Positions 56,401 through 64,000 of a stretch of DNA of 64,000 nucleotides are shown here, piece by piece (position 1 is the stretch's first letter; every line of letters starts with the position of its first letter). Source of the stretch: Elephas maximus indicus. Taxonomy: Eukaryota; Chordata; Mammalia; Proboscidea; Elephantidae. Below the pieces are notes generated by a model, which ran no database searches, was not told the origin of the DNA, and worked only from the letters and a program-made list of their open reading frames with translations. The stretch lies in contig NC_064825.1 of assembly GCF_024166365.1 (NCBI RefSeq), positions 101,322,480-101,386,479 of the forward strand, given 5' to 3'. The position numbers and the translations under genes are program-made.

Positions 56401-59400
56401 AGAAAGATGTGGCATTCTGCTTCCATAGGGTCACTATGAGTTGGAATCTACCCGACTGCAACGGGTTTAGTTTTGGTTTGTTTTTAGCAAAGGCAGATCT
56501 ACAGTATGAGTTGGGGAGGGGTTCCTGTATCTATGTTGACTTCCTGCTGCCTCCAGAGATCTTATAAGATCTGCCAGGCAAGAGGAAACTGAGGGGTGCA
56601 TAGCCCCCTAGTACCTCTTATCCCAACCCTCCACTCCTGGCCAGTCCAGGAAGGGATGGAGGCAGGGGCCACTTATTCTGGACTCTAAGGTCATACACCT
56701 GCTCTGAACTCCCACAGCACCACCCCCAGCCCCCAACAGGCACAAGCAGAACCTGGGAGAGGACAGCCCCCACAACCAACCAGGGCTCTGGGGCAGCACT
56801 AGCTAGGGGTGTAATCAAACCCTGTGGGCCCTTAGACAAGCGCAACACCTCTCTGGGAAGCTGGGAGGCAGTTGTATTATCCCGAACTAACTGGTGAGGA
56901 AATGGAAGGATCAGGGGATCTGTCCGAGGTGCCAGGGCGTTGGAGGCAGAGCTGGGGCTCTGAACTATCAAGGCAGGGGTAGGCTGAGAAAAAAATTCCA
57001 GGGGAGAGTGGGGAGTGCACTGACTGTTCCAGGTGCTCCCCACTCCTGCCCTTCCCTCTCAGCATGCCCCTTCGGGCAACTCTCAGGTCCTTCCGGTCTG
57101 CGCTGCGGCCTGCCCGCAATTCCTCGCCTGGCGGAGACTCAATTTCCTTCAAATACTAACCCCTCAGCCCCAGCTCCAGCCCCTGCGGGGCCAGAACTCC
57201 TTAGCGACCCCTGCGTCCCTATAGCAACAGCGGTGACCTCACTCTGGGCTCGGCTTACAACCCGGGTGAGGTCACCGCCCGTTGCCAAGGGAACGGGAGG
57301 GTGTAAAGAATCAGGAAGGGGGGAACCGTGGGGAGGGGAGGGGAGAGGTGTGGACTGTCGCAGGCATCAACAGAAGTGGGGTAGGAGGGGCGGAGTCGGC
57401 CTCGCGAGGCCTCGCGGATGGGCGAAAGGGAGCGACTGTTTCTCCCAGGGCTTTGCTCCCCTCCCTCTTCTCCCCCCTTCGGGGCCGCGGAATGGACTCT
57501 CCCAGGCGGCGGGGGACGGGGGGCGAGGGGCGGTGCGCGGCGTTCTGGCCCCTTCCCCGGCGGCCCCGCCCCCTGACACCCCTCGGTCCGCGCCGCGCAG
57601 CCCCCGCGCGCCGGGCTGCTGTCTGGGGGTGGCGGCGGCGGCGGCGGCGCGGGGAGCCGGCTGCAGGCGGAGATGCTGCAGATGGACCTGATCGACGCGG
57701 CGGGGGACACTCCCGGCGCCGAGGACGACGAGGAGGAGGACGAGGAGGAGCGCGCGGCGCGGCGGCTGAGCGCGGGGCCGCCGGAGGCTGAGCCCGGCCA
57801 GGAGTCTGCGCCCCGCAGCCAAGTCCAGGGTCCGGGGAGCGGGGACACGTACCGACCCAAGAGGCCCACCACGCTCAACCTCTTCCCGCAGGTGCCGCGG
57901 TCTCAGGTGAGGCGCGAGTGGCGTGGGGCGGGTCAGAGGGGGCGGTATCCCGAGATGGGCTGGGAAGGTGTGTGGGGGGGGGGGCGCTGAGCGCCTCCAG
58001 GGGCTCAGGTCTGGCCCTCGGATTGGGGGACGAAGAGGGCACTGCTGGTGTGGCGCGGGGAGGGTCCCTCGGCCTGGAGAGAGGCATGGAGAGAGGCTTC
58101 AGTAGCTAGCTCCTGGGCAGGTGGGCTCTGCGGGGCAGGTAGGATCCAGGGGTCCAGCTGGCTAATTTTGGAGCCTTGAGGAGGAACGGAAGGAGTAAAG
58201 GGTTGACGGGCATGGTGGAAGTGTTAGGGTAGGAAAGAAGTAGGGGATTCAGATAGTGGGATGGTTTGGAGCTTGGGACCTGAGGCTGTGAAAGTTTCTC
58301 CTCTAGGGTGTGGGGTTCCTGGTAAAGGTGGGGCAGAAGCAGGGCCTGGAGAATAGCGCATCTGAAATGGTTAGGGCCAAAGAAGGTCATGAGAAATTGG
58401 GGAGAGTTGGGAAGCTCAGGGGGAAGTGGCTGGGAGTCCCCAGAAGGCCTGGAAGAGAAATGGGGATAGAACCGCTTGGCGGAGTTGGGGGCCTAGGGCC
58501 CCTGGGCTGGGTGGCTGGATGCCAAGGAGGGCTGAGGAGGGTGGGGAGAGCTGGCTGTGGCCCTTTGTCTTCTAGGCCCAGTCAGGAGAGGTAGAGAGGG
58601 GGAGTCCAGGGAGGTGGGGCTGTTGGTGGATGGTACAGGGGCTGCAGGCAAGGGGGTTGATCCCTTTCCCAGGATCCTCTGGAATAGATTTTGGCAGCCA
58701 GACTTACGAATGTGAGGGCATGTGGGAGCTGTTAAGGGTGTTCCCCAGGGAGGGGGCCTGAGTTATGTGTAGGGAGCCCTGTATACAGGCACTGTGGCTG
58801 GGGGCGGGGGGCATGCCAGGGGGTTTAGAAGGTGGGATGGGCAGCCCAGGAGATCCAGGAAGGAGAGCTACGGACAACTGTGCCTGTCACTCCTCAGTCC
58901 TGTGCTACTGGCCAGGGTGGGGGTGGGGAGGGGGTATGTTAAGCATTTGGGTGATTCTTCTCAGTGTCTCTGTCCAGCGGCTGGGGAGACCCTTCCTCAT
59001 GCTTTTGTCAGGCTCAGCCAAAGTGCCCCTGCCCCTTCCCTAGGCCTGGCCTCCTAAGTGCCAGGGCAGGGGTCACCCTGTCTCTGACTTGGGTTGGAAT
59101 TAAGCATCTTACATGTAAACCCTCAACATCTGGGACTGGCGGTCTGGCTATGTCCCCAGAGAGGCCCAGCGTCTCCCCCTGCTCCTTTCCCCGTGCACCA
59201 CCACACACATAGGCCGTCTCTACCTTTGTGAGGCTGATATAAGCATCTCCTTGAGGTTGGCTGACTTCCCTAAATCAGGAAGGAGGGAACCTTCAACCCT
59301 AGAGCCCTGACTGAGAGGGCTACTCTTCCTGCTTGCTTCAGAGCAGGGTTAGGGAGTGAGGGCTGTGACAAGTTAGGGGGGCAACGGACTGCCCAGGGAT

Positions 59401-62400
59401 GGCCTGAGGGGGCAGGACCAGGGCCTCGCTGTGCCCGGCACTGTTGACCGCTTCTGCCACAAGGGCCCTTTGTCCCTGGCACAGGACACGCTGAATAATA
59501 ACTCTCTGGGCAAGAAGCACAGTTGGCAGGATCGGGTGTCTCGGTCATCCTCACCCCTGAAGACGGGTAAGTCAGGCCCCTTCCCCTTACCTTTATTTCA
59601 CCCTGCCCTGACTCAGTCCCAGCCTCAGAGTGCAAACCCAGCAGTCCCCAGTCTACCGAATAGAGGTCACCCACCTAGCCCGCAGCCCTGAGCAAGCCCC
59701 TCTGGGGGCAGAGGTCAGCTGTAGCATGACATGTGCATGAGTGAGTTGACTGGCCCCAGAGCCTGCCAACGGCCCATTGCCAGGGGCGGCTTTGTCTAGG
59801 TTTCTGGTGTCGAGATGCTGAGTGGAGAGAGCAGGTAGCCTGGGAGTCAGGGGTGTGGGCACCTGTCTCCAGCCCTGACCTGCCCGTCTCCAGGGGAGCA
59901 GACGCCACCACATGAACACATCTGCCTGAGCGATGAGCTGCCCCCCCAGAGCAGCCCTGCTCCCACCAAGGATCGAGGCACCTCCACTGACAGTCCTTGC
60001 CGCCGCAGTACTGCCACCCAGATGGCGCCTCCAGGTGGCCCCCCTGCCGCCCCATCTGGTGGCCGGGGCCACTCGCATCGAGACCGTATCCACTACCAAG
60101 CAGACGTGCGGCTAGAAGCCACTGAGGAGATCTACCTGACACCAGTGCAGAGGCCCCCAGACCCTGTGGAGCCCACCTCCGCCTTCCTGCCGCCGGCTGA
60201 GAGCCGCATGTCGGTCAGCTCTGACCCAGACCCTGCCGCCTACACCTCAGCTGCTGGGCGGCCGCACCCCTCCATCAGCGAAGAAGATGAGGGCTTCGAC
60301 TGCCTGTCGTCCCCAGAGCGGGCTGAGCCGCCAGCCGGAGCATGGCGGGGGAGCCTAGGGGAGCCACCACCGCCTCCACGGGCTTCACTGAGCTCGGACA
60401 CCAGCGCCCTGTCCTATGACTCGGTCAAGTACACGCTGGTGGTGGATGAGCACGCCCAGCTAGAGCTGGTGAGCCTGCGGCCGTGCTTCGGAGACTACAG
60501 CGACGAGAGTGACTCGGCCACTGTCTACGACAACTGTGCCTCCGCCTCCTCACCCTATGAGTCGGCCATTGGGGAGGAGTACGAGGAGGCCCCCCAGCCC
60601 CGGCCCTCCGCCTGCCTCTCTGAGGACTCCACGCCTGATGAACCGGACGTCCACTTTTCCAAGAAGTTCCTCAACGTCTTCATGAGCGGCCGCTCTCGCT
60701 CCTCCAGTGAGTGGGCAAGAGGGAAGCCGCTGGGGGCATGGGTGGGGAGAGCCAGAGTGAGGGCCTCAGGCCCCATCAATTCAGGTCATTAGGACTGAGG
60801 ACTTTCTACCTACCCCCCAAACTTGGCCAGAGCTGGGACCACCCCCTCCAGCTCCATCTCCTCACCTACAGGTGCAGAGTCCTTTGGACTGTTCTCCTGC
60901 ATCATCAATGGGGAGGAGCAGGAACAGACCCATCGGGCCATATTCAGGTAGGAGCACACAGGGCCACTCCCCTCATGGCCTGTGCCATCATCACCTCCTG
61001 ACCATCCATCGCCTCCTCAGCCCTGGGCATGCAGTGAACACCCTCTAGGAACTGAGTCAGGCTGGTGACAGTGCAGTGTGGCCTGTGCCATGGTCAGTGT
61101 GGGAGCCCAGGACTGGCCCGGGGCAGGGTGCCTGACCACTCCCAAGCCCCCACCCCGACCGGGCCCTCAGGCCCCCACATGGAGTGCTTGCTTCCTCGTG
61201 ACCCCCTGGCCCACAGCTCTGTCGGTGGCTCTGTTCACTTCCTCTCTTTGCTCCTGAGCTCCTTGGTGGCAGGAGGTGGGTTTGATAGGCTCTGGTCCCC
61301 CCCAGCAGCTAGCGCTGTGTCAGGCACACAGTGGAAGCTTTGGCAGTGTTTATTGAACTGATGCTGCCACCGCGGCTCCCTGCCTCCAGGGCAGGCGGAG
61401 GGAGGAGGGTCTGGCTGGAGAGGCCCTGCTGAGGGGATTCTTCACGTACCCGGTTGGGGACAGATTTGTGCCTCGACACGAAGATGAACTCGAGCTGGAA
61501 GTGGACGACCCGCTGCTGGTGGAGCTGCAGGCCGAGGACTACTGGTACGAGGCCTACAACATGCGCACAGGGGCCCGGGGCGTCTTTCCTGCCTACTACG
61601 CCATCGAGGTCATCAAGGAGCCTGAACATATGGCAGGTAGCGCCTCTTTCCCCTGCTGCTGCCTCCAGCCCCCTCGTCGGCCGTGCCCCTACAGGGGCCA
61701 AGCAGAGGTGATTCCGCCCATTTCATAGTTGAGGAAAGTGAGGCCCAGCAAAGCAGTGACATCTGTGGGTTGTGGCACCCCTTGCTGGCTCTGTCACTCT
61801 ACACTCTTCACCCTCCTCTGCTGGGCTGCTCCCCGTTGCCACGGGTTTGGCCACACCTGACTTCACGCTCGCTTTGCAGCCGTGGCCAAAAGCAGTGACT
61901 GGGTGGACCAGTTCCGGGTGAAGTTCCTGGGCTCAGTCCAGGTCCCCTATCACAAGGGCAATGACGTCCTCTGTGCCGCTATGCAAAAGGTACCTGGATG
62001 CTCCTCTCTGCCCTTCCTAGTGTGTTGCCCACCCCCAGCCCAATCCCCATCCTCCCATCAGAGGCAGTAAAGACCTCTCAGGTCCCAAGCCCAGGAGCCG
62101 GGGCCTCTGGCAGAGGGACAGACGGTACCTGATGTGTCCTCTGCCCCATCGCCCACAGATTGCAACCGCCCGCCGGCTCACCGTGCACTTTAACCCACCC
62201 TCCAGCTGCGTCCTAGAGATCAGCGTGCGGGGCGTGAAGATAGGAGTCAAGGCTGACGACTCCCAGGAGGCCAAGGTGACTGCCCCTGCCCTGGCCCAGC
62301 CCTGGCTTACCTACCAGATGTGCCATGAAGAGGTATCCATCTTCTCCCAGCCTGCACCCCTGCACCCCTGCAGGCTGGGAGAGCACCTCTTGCTTCTCTT

Positions 62401-63117
62401 CTCCCTCCTGTAGGGGAATAAATGTAGCCACTTTTTCCAGTTAAAAAACATCTCTTTCTGTGGATACCATCCAAAGAACAACAAGTAAGTGGGGGTGGAA
62501 GCGGGGTAGAGGTGTTAGAGGGTGGTCTGGAACCGTTACACATAGGCCGGAGGCCCGAGCGGGCCTGGCGTGAGCCCTTGCCTTGCCCACAGATAGACTG
62601 CTGTGCTCCCACAGGTACTTTGGGTTCATCACCAAGCACCCCGCTGACCACCGGTTCGCCTGCCACGTCTTTGTGTCTGAGGAGTCCACCAAAGCCCTGG
62701 CGGAGTCTGTGGGGTATGTGTGCATGTGTCCTGCCAGGTCCCGGCCCCAGAGTGTCTTCTTCACGCTCAGCCCCATCCCTCAGTCCCCCCGACCACCCTG
62801 GAGGGAGGGCTGGGTGGTCTTGAAGAGTAGTTTCCTAAATTAGGGGCTGGACCTTCTTTCAAATGAAATTCTTGCTCAGGAAACCCGATTCATAGACAAC
62901 AGAGCTGAGCGGCGCCGGCCAGGGGAGCCAGAGGCCCACCAAAGGCCCCCAAGGCTGCAGTTGGAGAACTCTGGGTAAAGAGCCTCTGCCTCCTCTCAGC
63001 AGTGGCCCCCGGTCACCCATGTGTCTTGTCTGCCTGCCTTCTAGGAGAGCATTCCAGCAGTTCTACAAGCAGTTTGTGGAGTACACCTGCCCCACAGAAG
63101 ATATCTACCTGGAGTAG
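44389..63117 (+). CDS. MAPK8IP1: JNK-interacting protein 1 (JIP1/IB1), complete 12-exon coding region
   Basis: Cytoplasmic scaffold that assembles MLK, MKK7 and JNK and links cargo such as APP to kinesin-1; abundant in neurons and beta cells. Exons are 44389-44489, 55453-55558, 57601-57906, 59485-59566, 59894-60706, 60872-60947, 61464-61636, 61880-61989, 62159-62275, 62414-62484, 62615-62713 and 63045-63117. They sum to 2127 nt: 708 aa plus stop (human 711). Landmarks are an acidic run near residues 109-119, the JNK-binding D-motif [11 protein letters not shown] at 154-164, a Ser/Pro-rich middle, an SH3 domain about 485-546 ([20 protein letters not shown]), a PTB domain about 558-697 ([20 protein letters not shown]) and the C-terminal kinesin-light-chain motif ending YLE (706-708). 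The ATG at 44389 has A at -3 and G at +4. No disruptions are seen. Confidence 0.98.
45735..46100. repeat. Two MIR elements in opposite orientation
   Basis: 45735-45910 reads sense (AATAAGTGTCTGGAGG end). 45925-46100 reads antisense (GTAAAGATGAGCACATTAAG, GCACAGTGACTTGCCTAAGG). Confidence 0.65.
46500..46690 (+). repeat. MIR element
   Basis: TTTGAATCCTGGCTTGGCCT and AAGCCTCTGTTTCTTCTTTG. Confidence 0.65.
46805..47030 (-). repeat. Older afrotherian SINE
   Basis: Antisense, diverged, with CCGGTCCTGCACCGTCCCCA and TTCCAGGCCTTTCTTTCAAG modules shared with the RTE/AfroSINE family. Confidence 0.7.
47470..47600 (-). repeat. MIR element
   Basis: Antisense: ACTTATGAGGAAACAAGAGA and ACACACAGCAAGTTAGTGGC. 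Confidence 0.7.
47636..47838 (-). repeat. AfroSINE, long class
   Basis: Antisense, retaining GATTGCCAGGCCTTTCTCCC. Ends GCGTCACCAGGGACC. Confidence 0.8.
48838..49345 (-). mobile_element. Older L1 3' end in MAPK8IP1 intron 1
   Basis: Antisense 3'UTR (ACACACCATTTCAACAATTT), related to the 37.4-kb copy. Confidence 0.75.
49815..50050 (-). mobile_element. Ancient L1 (L1M-type) fragment
   Basis: 'GCCCAGTGTTCCATCACCGG', 'GAGGAATAAACATCTTTGTT' and 'GGGATTGTTTCCTCCTGGTA' follow the order of an old L1 3'UTR. Confidence 0.6.
50693..50858 (+). repeat. AfroSINE, long class, shortened head
   Basis: Contains CTCAGAAGAAAGGCCCACTG. Duplication TTCCCTAAAGCC / TTCCCTAAGGCC at 50681-50692 and 50859-50870. Confidence 0.85.
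50859..54284. other. Repeat-poor part of MAPK8IP1 intron 1
   Basis: 3.4 kb without recognisable SINE, L1 or RTE copies, unlike the intron's first half. It includes a small GC/CpG-rich islet at 52980-53215 and ends with the GC-rich flank of exon 1b. Confidence 0.55.
54112..54121 (+). promoter_or_regulatory. MEF2-type box upstream of exon 1b
   Basis: CTATTTTTAA matches the MEF2 consensus YTAWWWWTAR exactly, 164 bp before the exon 1b ATG. It could also serve as an AT-rich core element. The surrounding 300 bp are GC-rich and repeat-free. Confidence 0.5.
54285..54355 (+). CDS. MAPK8IP1: MAPK8IP1 alternative first coding exon (1b)
   Basis: Starts ATG at 54285 and reads [14 protein letters not shown], then SWLEDQWER plus TG. 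The donor TG|GTACGG gives the phase needed to join exon 2 as Trp followed by [11 protein letters not shown] recall an identical alternative N-terminus from mouse JIP1 isoforms, so this is likely a real, promoter-specific isoform of 698 aa. It is 1.1 kb before exon 2, with a perfect MEF2-type box upstream. The donor is weaker than that of exon 1. Confidence 0.85.
55453..55558 (+). CDS. MAPK8IP1: MAPK8IP1 coding exon 2 (residues 34-69)
   Basis: Encodes [20 protein letters not shown] then [15 protein letters not shown], the acidic N-terminal block conserved in JIP1 and JIP2. It is the common exon joined by both first exons. Confidence 0.97.
56318..56483 (+). repeat. AfroSINE in MAPK8IP1 intron 2
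   Basis: The only AfroSINE in the 3' 13 kb. Perfect 12-bp duplication TTAGCAAAGGCA at 56306-56317 and 56484-56495, so probably one of the youngest copies. Confidence 0.92.
57215..57294. promoter_or_regulatory. Symmetrical X-box / CRE-like array
   Basis: An X-box-like GTCCCTATAGCAAC (57215-57228) is followed by GCGGTGACCTCAC (57230-57242). After 23 bp comes its exact inverse GTGAGGTCACCGC (57266-57278), then the X-box-like GTTGCCAAGGGAAC (57281-57294). The pairing of an RFX-type site with a CRE-like site resembles the X1-X2 module of MHC class II promoters. It lies at the start of the intragenic CpG island before exon 3. Confidence 0.5.
57220..58060. promoter_or_regulatory. Intragenic CpG island over MAPK8IP1 exon 3
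   Basis: CpG-dense sequence spans the 3' end of intron 2, exon 3 and the first part of intron 3. It may simply reflect the GC-rich coding exon, or mark an internal promoter given the motif array at its 5' edge. Confidence 0.6.
57601..57906 (+). CDS. MAPK8IP1: MAPK8IP1 coding exon 3 (residues 70-171, JNK-binding domain)
   Basis: 102 whole codons. A run of eight glycines follows PPRAGLLS, then [20 protein letters not shown], an Asp/Glu run, and the JNK docking motif [19 protein letters not shown] at the 3' end. It lies in a second, intragenic CpG island. The glycine run and acidic run are length-variable relative to human. Confidence 0.96.
59485..59566 (+). CDS. MAPK8IP1: MAPK8IP1 coding exon 4 (residues 172-198 and part of 199)
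   Basis: Encodes [20 protein letters not shown] then SSSPLKT, a conserved phosphorylatable stretch just after the JNK docking site. Donor ACGG|GTAAGT; 82 nt. Confidence 0.96.
59894..60706 (+). CDS. MAPK8IP1: MAPK8IP1 coding exon 5 (residues 199-469 and part of 470)
   Basis: The largest exon, 813 nt. It encodes the Ser/Pro-rich central region, including [34 protein letters not shown], a [20 protein letters not shown] stretch and [19 protein letters not shown]. This part contacts MLK kinases and MKK7 in the known protein. The frame is open throughout. Confidence 0.97.
60872..60947 (+). CDS. MAPK8IP1: MAPK8IP1 coding exon 6 (residues 470-494 and part of 495)
   Basis: Encodes [20 protein letters not shown] then RAIF, leading into the SH3 domain. 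Donor TTCAG|GTAGGA. Confidence 0.96.
61464..61636 (+). CDS. MAPK8IP1: MAPK8IP1 coding exon 7 (residues 495-552 and part of 553, SH3)
   Basis: Encodes [40 protein letters not shown] and [17 protein letters not shown], most of the SH3 domain. The acceptor GGGGACAG|A has a poor pyrimidine tract. A better-looking AG at 61388-61389 would add sequence that runs into a stop, so 61464 is required by frame and homology. Confidence 0.95.
61880..61989 (+). CDS. MAPK8IP1: MAPK8IP1 coding exon 8 (residues 553-589, PTB start)
   Basis: Encodes [20 protein letters not shown] then [16 protein letters not shown], the opening strand and helix of the PTB/PID domain. Donor AAG|GTACCT. Confidence 0.97.
62159..62275 (+). 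CDS. MAPK8IP1: MAPK8IP1 coding exon 9 (residues 590-628, PTB)
   Basis: 39 whole codons: [39 protein letters not shown]. Central PTB strands. Being a multiple of three, it could be skipped in frame. Confidence 0.97.
62414..62484 (+). CDS. MAPK8IP1: MAPK8IP1 coding exon 10 (residues 629-651 and part of 652, PTB)
   Basis: Encodes [20 protein letters not shown] then KNN. The donor AACAA|GTAAGT splits Lys652. Confidence 0.97.
62615..62713 (+). CDS. MAPK8IP1: MAPK8IP1 coding exon 11 (residues 652-684 and part of 685, PTB)
   Basis: Encodes [20 protein letters not shown] then [12 protein letters not shown]. Acceptor CCACAG|G; donor GTGGG|GTATGT. Confidence 0.97.
63045..63117 (+). CDS. MAPK8IP1: MAPK8IP1 coding exon 12 (residues 685-708 and stop)
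   Basis: Encodes [20 protein letters not shown] then YLE and TAG. The last helix of the PTB domain is followed by the C-terminal kinesin-light-chain-binding tail, intact here. Confidence 0.97.
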
Positions 63118-63855
63118 CAGCGCTGCCTGCCTCTACACGCCCAGGCCAGTGCCAGGACAGCTGGCTGCTGACGGGAGGTGGCCCTGCTCAGGAGGGGCAC
63201 CCCACCACCACCAGAGGATGGGGGGTGGGGGCGGCTGGCTGAGGGTGGGGGCGGGCGGGGTTGGGGAGAGGCGAACACAGTTTATTGTAATATATGGGAT
63301 TAGATTCATCTGTGGAGGACAGAGCAGGCTGCCCAGGGTTGGCAGGAGACAGGCTGGGGGTGTTGGGCCAGTGGCTGTGAAAGATACCCACCCATTGTTG
63401 AAGCAGAGGGTTCTGCCCCATCCTGTGCCTCACCCCCCTGCCTGGGCCCCTTGGCTGTTGGCTCCTGCCTTGACCATGCCCATGCCACCTGCGAGTGCCC
63501 ACCCTACCCCCTGCCCCCGACCCCAACCGAGGAGCCCTGAGCTCAGGCCAAGGCCAGCCACCTCCTGAGGACTTTCCAGCAAGGAAATGGCGCCAGGTGG
63601 AGGTGAGGCCCCTGTTCTCAGCTCTGTCACTCATGTGGCCTCAGGATGTCTCCCACCTCTAATTTTGCCAGCATGCTGGCCCCTGGCAGGCTTAGGACCG
63701 CAACGGGGCAGGAGAAGAGACTGCAGCAGGGCCCAGGCCTGGCAGGAGAAGGAGGTGCTTGACTGGCCTGGCCTCCTGGCTGCTTCAACCGTAGCCTCAT
63801 CTTGGCTCTGTCACCCTGGCCACGATTATTAAAGTGCCATTTCCTGTCTGGACCA
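63118..63855 (+). other. MAPK8IP1 3'UTR
   Basis: About 740 nt of GC-rich, repeat-free sequence from the stop to the poly(A) site. The signal ATTAAA is at 63828-63833 and cleavage is expected near 63845-63860. No canonical AATAAA is present. Confidence 0.8.
63828..63833 (+). terminator. MAPK8IP1 poly(A) signal ATTAAA
   Basis: The second most common poly(A) hexamer, in CACGATTATTAAAGTGCCAT, with a GT-rich stretch (CAGTGGGTGTAT) about 25 nt downstream. Confidence 0.75.
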
Positions 63856-63953
63856 CAGTGGGTGTATCTCCATGGACCCCTCCCACGCCTAGCCCGCACT
63901 CCCAGGAAAGCCCAAGCCTTAGCTGTGCAGAATAGCTTTATAAGGGGCTCCCG

Positions 63954-64000
63954 TCACAGGTGTGCGTCGTAGTAATACTCAGCCATGTCCGGCCCGTCTC
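63954..64000 (-). CDS. Possible C-terminus of a convergent minus-strand gene (partial)
   Basis: Read on the minus strand, the window edge gives an open frame DGPDMAEYYYDAHL followed by TGA (63954-63956). A TATAAA hexamer lies 12 nt further on (63937-63942, minus). By synteny in mammals the next gene is FREY1 (C11orf94), a testis ER protein in the opposite orientation. I do not recall its C-terminus well enough to confirm the identity, so this is a placement inference from 14 codons. Confidence 0.4.
   Translation of the reverse strand, partial: DGPDMAEYYYDAHL

Noticed and set aside
56894-57691. 265-codon open frame on + before and through exon 3
   Set aside because: A GC-rich shadow frame over intron 2 and out of frame with the real JIP1 exon 3.
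57255-57878. 207-codon open frame on the minus strand over exon 3
   Set aside because: Antisense shadow of the GC-rich coding exon and its CpG island.

Overview
The window is vertebrate genomic DNA with large introns, canonical GT-AG splice sites, CpG-island promoters and dense interspersed repeats. It is afrotherian. The commonest repeat is the tRNA-derived AfroSINE, in roughly 25 to 30 copies on both strands, together with its RTE LINE partner and a lineage-type L1 3' end. Two AfroSINE length classes are present, long and centrally deleted. The deleted class fits the subfamily reported for hyrax, sirenians and elephants, so an elephant- or manatee-like genome is most likely (inference). Ancient mammalian repeats (MIR, hAT/MER, old L1) form the older layer.

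Two complete protein-coding genes lie head to tail on the + strand. CRY2 (cryptochrome 2, 593 codons, 11 coding exons, 1119-26229) starts in a CpG island. Its stop codon lies 2 nt before a strong donor, and the best terminal exon is a non-coding 3'UTR exon at 39482-41795, leaving a 13.2-kb repeat-rich intron inside the 3'UTR. About 2.3 kb of near repeat-free sequence then leads to a second CpG island, the promoter of MAPK8IP1 (JIP1/IB1, 708 codons, 12 coding exons, 44389-63117). All exon phases were checked by hand and sum to uninterrupted reading frames of near-human length for both genes. MAPK8IP1 also has an alternative first coding exon at 54285-54355. The last 50 bp hold what looks like the end of a minus-strand gene converging on MAPK8IP1; FREY1 (C11orf94) would be expected there by synteny.

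Layout: 1-800 upstream flank; 800-1500 CRY2 promoter and exon 1; 1.3-26.2 kb CRY2 body, with a 2.3-kb RTE LINE in intron 5; 26.2-39.5 kb 3'UTR intron with three L1 3' ends, an RTE 3' end and many AfroSINEs; 39.5-41.8 kb 3'UTR exon; 41.8-44.0 kb intergenic; 44.0-55.4 kb MAPK8IP1 promoter, exon 1 and intron 1; 55.4-63.9 kb compact remainder of MAPK8IP1 with a second internal CpG island at exon 3.

CRY2 is a core circadian repressor. JIP1 is the JNK-cascade scaffold and kinesin-1 cargo adaptor. Nothing suggests a shared pathway; they are simply conserved neighbours. I found no new coding system. The most noteworthy points are regulatory or structural: a symmetrical X-box/CRE-like array before MAPK8IP1 exon 3, an RE1/NRSE element beside a G19 tract in its promoter, a splice-spanning overlapping uORF, a GCC repeat in its 5'UTR, the CRY2 3'UTR intron, and layered transposon insertions with readable order.
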